From positions 1 to 35,385 of the forward strand of contig NZ_JABERD010000097.1 of NCBI RefSeq assembly GCF_013044505.1: a DNA stretch of 35,385 nucleotides, in the 5' to 3' direction. The notes beneath the pieces were generated by a model. The model saw only the letters and a program-made list of their open reading frames with translations, was not told where the DNA came from and did not search any database. Both the position numbers and the translations under genes were made by a program. Source of the DNA: Streptomyces sp. S3(2020) (GTDB lineage: Bacteria; Actinomycetota; Actinomycetes; Streptomycetales; Streptomycetaceae). Below are positions 32,130 to 35,385 of this stretch, one piece after another. Positions within the stretch are counted from its first letter, which is position 1. Every line of letters begins with the position of its first letter.

Positions 32130-32731
32130 CGATCTGCTCCCTGGGTGTTCGCGAGCAGCCGCTCGACGTACTTGGCGACGACGTCGACCTCGAGGTTGAC
32201 CGGGTCGCCGGGCTGCTTGTGGCCGAGCGTGGTCAGGTCAAGGGTGGTCGGGATGAGACTGACCGTGAAGTAGTCGGGGCCGGCGTCGACGACGGTGAGG
32301 CTGATGCCGTCGACGGTGATGGAGCCCTTCTCCACGACGTAGCGCGAGAGGTCCGCGGGGAGGGAGACCTTGACGATCTCCCAGTTCTCCGACGGCTTGC
32401 GCTCCAGGACCCGGCCGGTGCCGTCGACATGGCCCTGCACGATGTGTCCGCCGAGCCGGGCGCCCACGGCGGTGGGGCGTTCGAGGTTGACACGGGAGCC
32501 GACGGCGAGGGCGCCGAGGCTGGAGCGGTCGAGGGTCTCGGCCATGACGTCCGCGGTGAACTCGTCGCCCTCGTGCTCGACGACGGTGAGGCAGACGCCG
32601 TTGACGGCGATCGAGTCGCCGTGTTTGGCGCCCTCGGTGACGACGGGGCCCCGCAGGCGGAAGCGACACGCGTCGCCGAGGTTCTCGACGGCGGTGATCT
32701 CGCCCAGCTCTTCGACGATTCCGGTGAACAC
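32126..32731 (-). CDS. ribE: Riboflavin synthase, alpha subunit
   Basis: A 201-residue riboflavin synthase; two lumazines dismutate to riboflavin and ribityl-uracil amine. Two lumazine-binding repeats are seen: the first starts FTGIVEELGEI and has IAVNGVCLTVV; the second has GHIVQGHVDGTG and ITVDGISLTVVDAGPDYF. GTG at 32731 has AGGAGG nine bases upstream; the frame to 32761 adds ten atypical residues. It is the first gene of the operon, 148 bases below the FMN riboswitch. Called ribB in some Streptomyces papers and ribC in others; ribE here means the synthase. Confidence 0.96.
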   Translation of the reverse strand: MFTGIVEELGEITAVENLGDACRFRLRGPVVTEGAKHGDSIAVNGVCLTVVEHEGDEFTADVMAETLDRSSLGALAVGSRVNLERPTAVGARLGGHIVQGHVDGTGRVLERKPSENWEIVKVSLPADLSRYVVEKGSITVDGISLTVVDAGPDYFTVSLIPTTLDLTTLGHKQPGDPVNLEVDVVAKYVERLLANTQGADR

Positions 32732-32772
32732 TTCCCGGGTCCTCCTGCCACATCGGGGCACGGACTCCGGGG

Positions 32773-32788
32773 CTGTCGATGACGACAG
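32773..32788 (-). promoter_or_regulatory. Hairpin in the ribE leader
   Basis: CTGTCG (32773-32778) and CGACAG (32783-32788) form a perfect 6-bp hairpin between the riboswitch aptamer and the ribE start. It may belong to the expression platform. It is not followed by a T-tract and lies well above the AGGAGG, so the switching mechanism is not settled. Confidence 0.4.
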
Positions 32789-32879
32789 AATGAACGAGCA
32801 GGAGCACTGGGGGCGACGCCGGACAGACCCGCCCGCATGGACGAGTAGATACGGCGGCGCGCACGAATGCCCGCCCGCC

Positions 32880-33006
32880 GCGCACTGCCTCCCATCCGGA
32901 CTTTAACCGTCGGTCCAGGAATTTCACCTGGTCAACCGGTCACTGGAAGTGACCGGGTCGCGGACTGTAACCGCCGGTTCGGACTTTCACCGACCCCGGA
33001 GTGCGC
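32880..33006 (-). promoter_or_regulatory. FMN riboswitch (RFN element)
   Basis: Read leftward this is a complete RFN aptamer. P1 is GCGCACT (33006-33000) with AGTGCGC (32886-32880). The conserved loops read GGTGAAAGTCCGAACCGGCGG, split over two helices, AGTCCGCGAC, then GGTGAAATTCC, GACCGACGG and AAAGTCCGGATGGGAG. It binds FMN and lowers rib expression. A -10-like TACCTT (minus strand, 33018-33013) would start transcription almost exactly at P1. The 148 bases to ribE form the expression platform. Confidence 0.96.
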
Positions 33007-33126
33007 TGCTTTAAGGTACAGAGCCAGTGTGCCACGGCTGATCCAGGTCCATACGGGTGAGTGATGTGGAGTGGCTCACAGGTGGTGTCGCTGGACTTCT
33101 CAAGCCGCCCGACCTGTTGGACGCTC

Positions 33127-33138
33127 TGGTCTAGTCCT
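33127..33138 (+). promoter_or_regulatory. Chitinase-type operator repeat upstream of ECF41 gene
   Basis: TGGTCTAGTCCT here is identical to the second operator repeat of the chitinase promoter (18559-18570). It lies 92 bases before the sigma gene start and just after a possible -35, TTGGAC (33117-33122). No second repeat copy is nearby. It may be a DasR-like site. Confidence 0.6.
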
Positions 33139-33230
33139 TTTTGGATCTCCGCAGACGGCCCGGCGGCGGTGACGACGGCCCTTGCCCGCCGCCGGGTCCC
33201 TCATCGGCCGGGCATGGCAGGGTGACGTGC

Positions 33231-34118
33231 ATGACGAGCGCGATCGCCGACGAGTTCGAGAGCCACCGCCCCCGGCTGTTCGGCCTGGCCTATCGCATGC
33301 TGGGCTCCGCGGAGGAGGCCGAGGACATCGTCCAGGACGCCTATCTGCGCTTCAGCGGCGCCGACCGGGTCGTCATCGAACACCTCGGGGCGTGGCTCGC
33401 GAAGGTCGTCACCAATCTCTGCCTCACCCGGCTGACCTCCGCCCGGGCGCGGCGCGAGAGTTACGTCGGGAGCTGGCTGCCGGAGCCCGTCGTCACCTCG
33501 GACGGCACACTCGGCCCGCTGGAGTCGGCCGAGCAGCGCGACGCGGTGTCGATGGCGGTGCTGGTCCTGCTGGAGCGGCTCACGCCGACCGAGCGTGCGG
33601 TGTACGTGCTGCGGGAGGCCTTCGCCTACGGATACCGGGCGATCGCCGAGGTACTGGATCTGGGCGAGGCCAACTGCCGTCAGTTGCACCGCAGGGCGGT
33701 ACAGCGGGTGGGTGAGCCCGAGTCGCGGTTCGCGGCCGCTCCCGGGCGGCAGGAGGAACTGGTCGCCTCGTTCGTCGCCGCGTCCCGGGAAGGTGACCTC
33801 TCCGGTCTGGAGAAACTGCTCGCGGCCGACGCGACCTGGTGGAGCGACGGCGGCGGCAAGGTGTCCGCGGCCCTGCGGCCGGTCGAGGGGCGCGAGAAGG
33901 TCCTCCGCTTCCTGCTGGGCGCGTTCGAGAAGTGGGGCCGGGAGCTGCGGTTCACGACGGCGGAGGTCAACGGCGGGACGGGGGTCGCGATGTGGGCGGG
34001 CGAGGCGCTCGCCGCCCTGGTGACCTTCGATGTGCGGGACGAGCTGATCGGCGACATGCGAGCCGTACTCAACCCGGACAAACTTGGCTTCGTACGAGGT
34101 CAGCTCGCCCACCCCTAG
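33231..34118 (+). CDS. ECF41 (SigJ-type) sigma factor
   Basis: A 295-residue sigma factor. Region 2 (about residues 5-72; FGLAYRMLGSAEEAEDIVQD) and region 4 (about 107-160; LERLTPTERAVYVLREAF) are followed by a C-terminal SnoaL-like domain. The ECF41 marks are all present: WLPEP (82-86) between the regions, DGGGK (206-210) and NPDK (281-284) in the C-terminal domain. That domain acts in place of an anti-sigma factor. I chose ATG at 33231, with AGGGTG six bases upstream. The adjoining oxidoreductase-type gene is the expected target, as in other ECF41 loci. Confidence 0.93.
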   Translation: MTSAIADEFESHRPRLFGLAYRMLGSAEEAEDIVQDAYLRFSGADRVVIEHLGAWLAKVVTNLCLTRLTSARARRESYVGSWLPEPVVTSDGTLGPLESAEQRDAVSMAVLVLLERLTPTERAVYVLREAFAYGYRAIAEVLDLGEANCRQLHRRAVQRVGEPESRFAAAPGRQEELVASFVAASREGDLSGLEKLLAADATWWSDGGGKVSAALRPVEGREKVLRFLLGAFEKWGRELRFTTAEVNGGTGVAMWAGEALAALVTFDVRDELIGDMRAVLNPDKLGFVRGQLAHP

Positions 34119-34123
34119 GGGAC

Positions 34124-34151
34124 TGTCACATTTCACCGGGGCTGCGCGGTC
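34124..34151 (+). promoter_or_regulatory. ECF41-type promoter
   Basis: TGTCACA (34124-34130) is the ECF41 -35 motif as I recall it. GGTC (34148-34151), after 17 bases, is one mismatch from the CGTC -10 motif. The start codon of the NAD(P)-binding gene lies 57 bases further. The sigma gene ends 6 bases upstream. Confidence 0.75.
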
Positions 34152-34207
34152 TCAGCTGACGAAGGACGTTCCACCCCGGAACGTCCGGCGTCCGAAGGAG
34201 CTGAAGC

Positions 34208-34957
34208 ATGACCACCATCCTGGTGACCGGCGGTACCGGAACCCTCGGCCGGCTCGTCGCCGAACGGCTGCGGGCGGGCGGGCACGAGGTACGGGTGCTC
34301 AGCCGGCACACCCAGCCGTACGCCGTCGACCTGCGCGAGGGGGGCGCCGCGCTGGACGCGGCGGTCGAGGGCGTGGACACGGTCGTGCACTGTGCGACCA
34401 CGCAGACCGGCGGGGACGAGAAGGCGGCCGCGAACCTGATCGCGGCGGCGCGGCGGGCGGGGGTGGGACACCTGGTCTACATCTCGATCGTCGGCGTCGA
34501 TCAGGTGCCGTTCGGGTACTACCGGTCCAAGCTCGCCGTGGAGAAGCTGGTCGAGGAGTCGGGGCTGGGGTGGACCGTGCTGCGGGCGACCCAGTTCCAC
34601 GATCTGCTGGTGAAGATGCTCCGGGCGATGGCCAAGTCGCCGGTCCTGGTGCTTCCCGCAGGGGTGAGCGACCAGCCGGTGGAGGTGGCCGAAGTCGCGG
34701 ACCGGCTGGCCGAGTTGGCGGCCGGGGCGCCTGCGGGGCGGGTGGCGGACCTCGGCGGGCCCGAGGTGCGGTCGTTCGAGTCGCTGGCCCGGGCCTATGT
34801 GAAGGCGACGGGACGCCGACGGGCCGTGGTGAACGTGCCGTTGATGGGGAAGGCGTACCAGGGGTTCCGGGCGGGTGGGCATCTGGCGCCGGAACGGGCT
34901 GTGGGGAAGGGGACGTTCGAGCAGTATCTGGCGCAGAGCCTCGGCGGGAAGGGCTGA
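34208..34957 (+). CDS. NAD(P)-binding SDR/NmrA-like protein
   Basis: A 249-residue Rossmann protein. The nucleotide-binding TGGTGTLG (residues 7-14) starts an NmrA/atypical SDR fold, followed by VVHCATTQTGG, HLVYISIVGVD and YYRSKLAVEKLV, the YxxxK-like active-site region, and LRATQFHDLLV. It lacks a clear catalytic triad serine, so it may be a redox sensor or an oxidoreductase/epimerase. ATG has GAAGGAG seven bases upstream. It follows the ECF41 gene behind its candidate promoter, the usual ECF41 target type. Substrate unknown. Confidence 0.9.
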   Translation: MTTILVTGGTGTLGRLVAERLRAGGHEVRVLSRHTQPYAVDLREGGAALDAAVEGVDTVVHCATTQTGGDEKAAANLIAAARRAGVGHLVYISIVGVDQVPFGYYRSKLAVEKLVEESGLGWTVLRATQFHDLLVKMLRAMAKSPVLVLPAGVSDQPVEVAEVADRLAELAAGAPAGRVADLGGPEVRSFESLARAYVKATGRRRAVVNVPLMGKAYQGFRAGGHLAPERAVGKGTFEQYLAQSLGGKG

Positions 34958-35030
34958 GCGGGTCCGGCGAAGTCGGCTGCGGTGCGCCGCGGACGGGCGA
35001 CGACCCATAGCCGTACGTCCAGTGGAGCGC

Positions 35031-35385
35031 TCAGCGCTCGGGCGGCGCGAACAGCTCGTCCTGCGCGCGGTCCCGTGCCGTCAGCAGCGCGCCGCGCAGC
35101 ACCGCACCGCCGCCCAGCGCACTGGCGCGGACCTCGGTCGGCAGCGGCGACATACGGCGGACTCGCCGCGCCACCCGCGCGGCGAGGTCGCCCCCACCGG
35201 ACTGCCCGACCTCACCCCCGAGGACCACGCACCCGGGGTCGAGTACGGCCACGACCGAGGAGACGCCCACCGCGAGTCGGTCGGCGAGGGCGTCCAGGAA
35301 CTCGTCCGTGCCCGCCCTGACCAGCGCCGCGGCCACCGGTTCGGCACCGTCCGCGATGCCCGTCACCCCGTGCTCCCCCGCCAGT
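35031..35385 (-). CDS. ROK family protein, C-terminal part
   Basis: About 118 codons of the C-terminal end of a ROK-family sugar kinase or NagC-type repressor, running off the window. Visible are AVGVSSVVAVLDPGCVVLGG, a family core strand and loop, and the C-terminal VRASALGGGAVLRGALLTA. The N-terminal half, which would show a helix-turn-helix (regulator) or none (kinase), is outside the window. It is convergent with the NAD(P)-binding gene. A regulator such as an N-acetylglucosamine or xylose sensor is possible but cannot be decided. Confidence 0.85.
   Translation of the reverse strand, partial: LAGEHGVTGIADGAEPVAAALVRAGTDEFLDALADRLAVGVSSVVAVLDPGCVVLGGEVGQSGGGDLAARVARRVRRMSPLPTEVRASALGGGAVLRGALLTARDRAQDELFAPPER

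Noticed and set aside
32219..32927. Long ORFs on both strands across ribE leader and riboswitch
   Set aside because: They are GC-driven shadows; the region is explained by ribE and the FMN aptamer.

Overview
The window is GC-rich, with the codon bias, GTG/TTG starts and gene content of a Streptomyces chromosome. Markers include rbpA with a SigR-type promoter, the sporulation pair smeA-sffA, the ribE-ribM-ribBA-ribH operon followed by hisE and hisG, ppm1, and a chitinase with the classic chi promoter repeats. From memory (no search was possible) the order matches a core region of the S. coelicolor chromosome around SCO1415-SCO1443. This is conserved chromosome rather than an island: I see no integrase, transposase, tRNA, attachment site or CRISPR array.

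Layout. 1-201: the 5' end of a leftward glycosyltransferase gene, cut by a 73-bp perfect inverted duplication that looks like a fold-back at a sequence end. 360-2471: a HEAT-repeat protein and an ankyrin protein, both leftward. 2734-4525: smeA-sffA, then a composite intergenic repeat. 4635-9057: a MocR-type regulator divergent from a YczE-like membrane protein, a GDPD phosphodiesterase and a UMF1-type MFS transporter. 9313-11169: rbpA, fxsA and ppm1. 11706-14548: a YtcJ-like amidohydrolase, an Lrp/AsnC regulator and a conserved CxxC protein. 14577-18314: an APH-like kinase, its DUF7064/7065-like partner, a small ORF and an acyl-CoA dehydrogenase. 18650-22266: a chitinase (chiD-like), a TetR regulator, a 46-aa membrane protein and a Tat-exported C39-type peptidase. 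22486-25405: a uridine kinase-like protein, a candidate small RNA and a TPR-AAA+ ATPase of the CbxX/EccA type. 25431-27841: two overlapping CNNM/CBS membrane proteins. 28017-33006: a leftward operon headed by an FMN riboswitch (ribE, ribM, ribBA, ribH, hisE, hisG, PH-domain protein) that ends at a strong hairpin. 33231-34957: an ECF41 sigma factor and an NAD(P)-binding protein carrying a probable ECF41 promoter. 35031-35385: the C-terminal part of a ROK-family protein.

How the genes work together. The rib genes supply flavin under FMN control, and ribM adds uptake. hisE and hisG ride on the same transcript, so two pathways that draw on purine nucleotides are physically coupled. smeA-sffA is a spore-septum pair. 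The chitinase carries operator repeats, and the same 12-mer recurs in front of the ECF41 sigma gene. No wholly new system is evident. The best leads are SffA's missing ATPase residues, a promoter-plus-terminator sRNA candidate at 23156-23258, the repeated chitinase-type operator at 33127, an APH-kinase/acyl-CoA-dehydrogenase neighbourhood, and the palindrome at the window edge.
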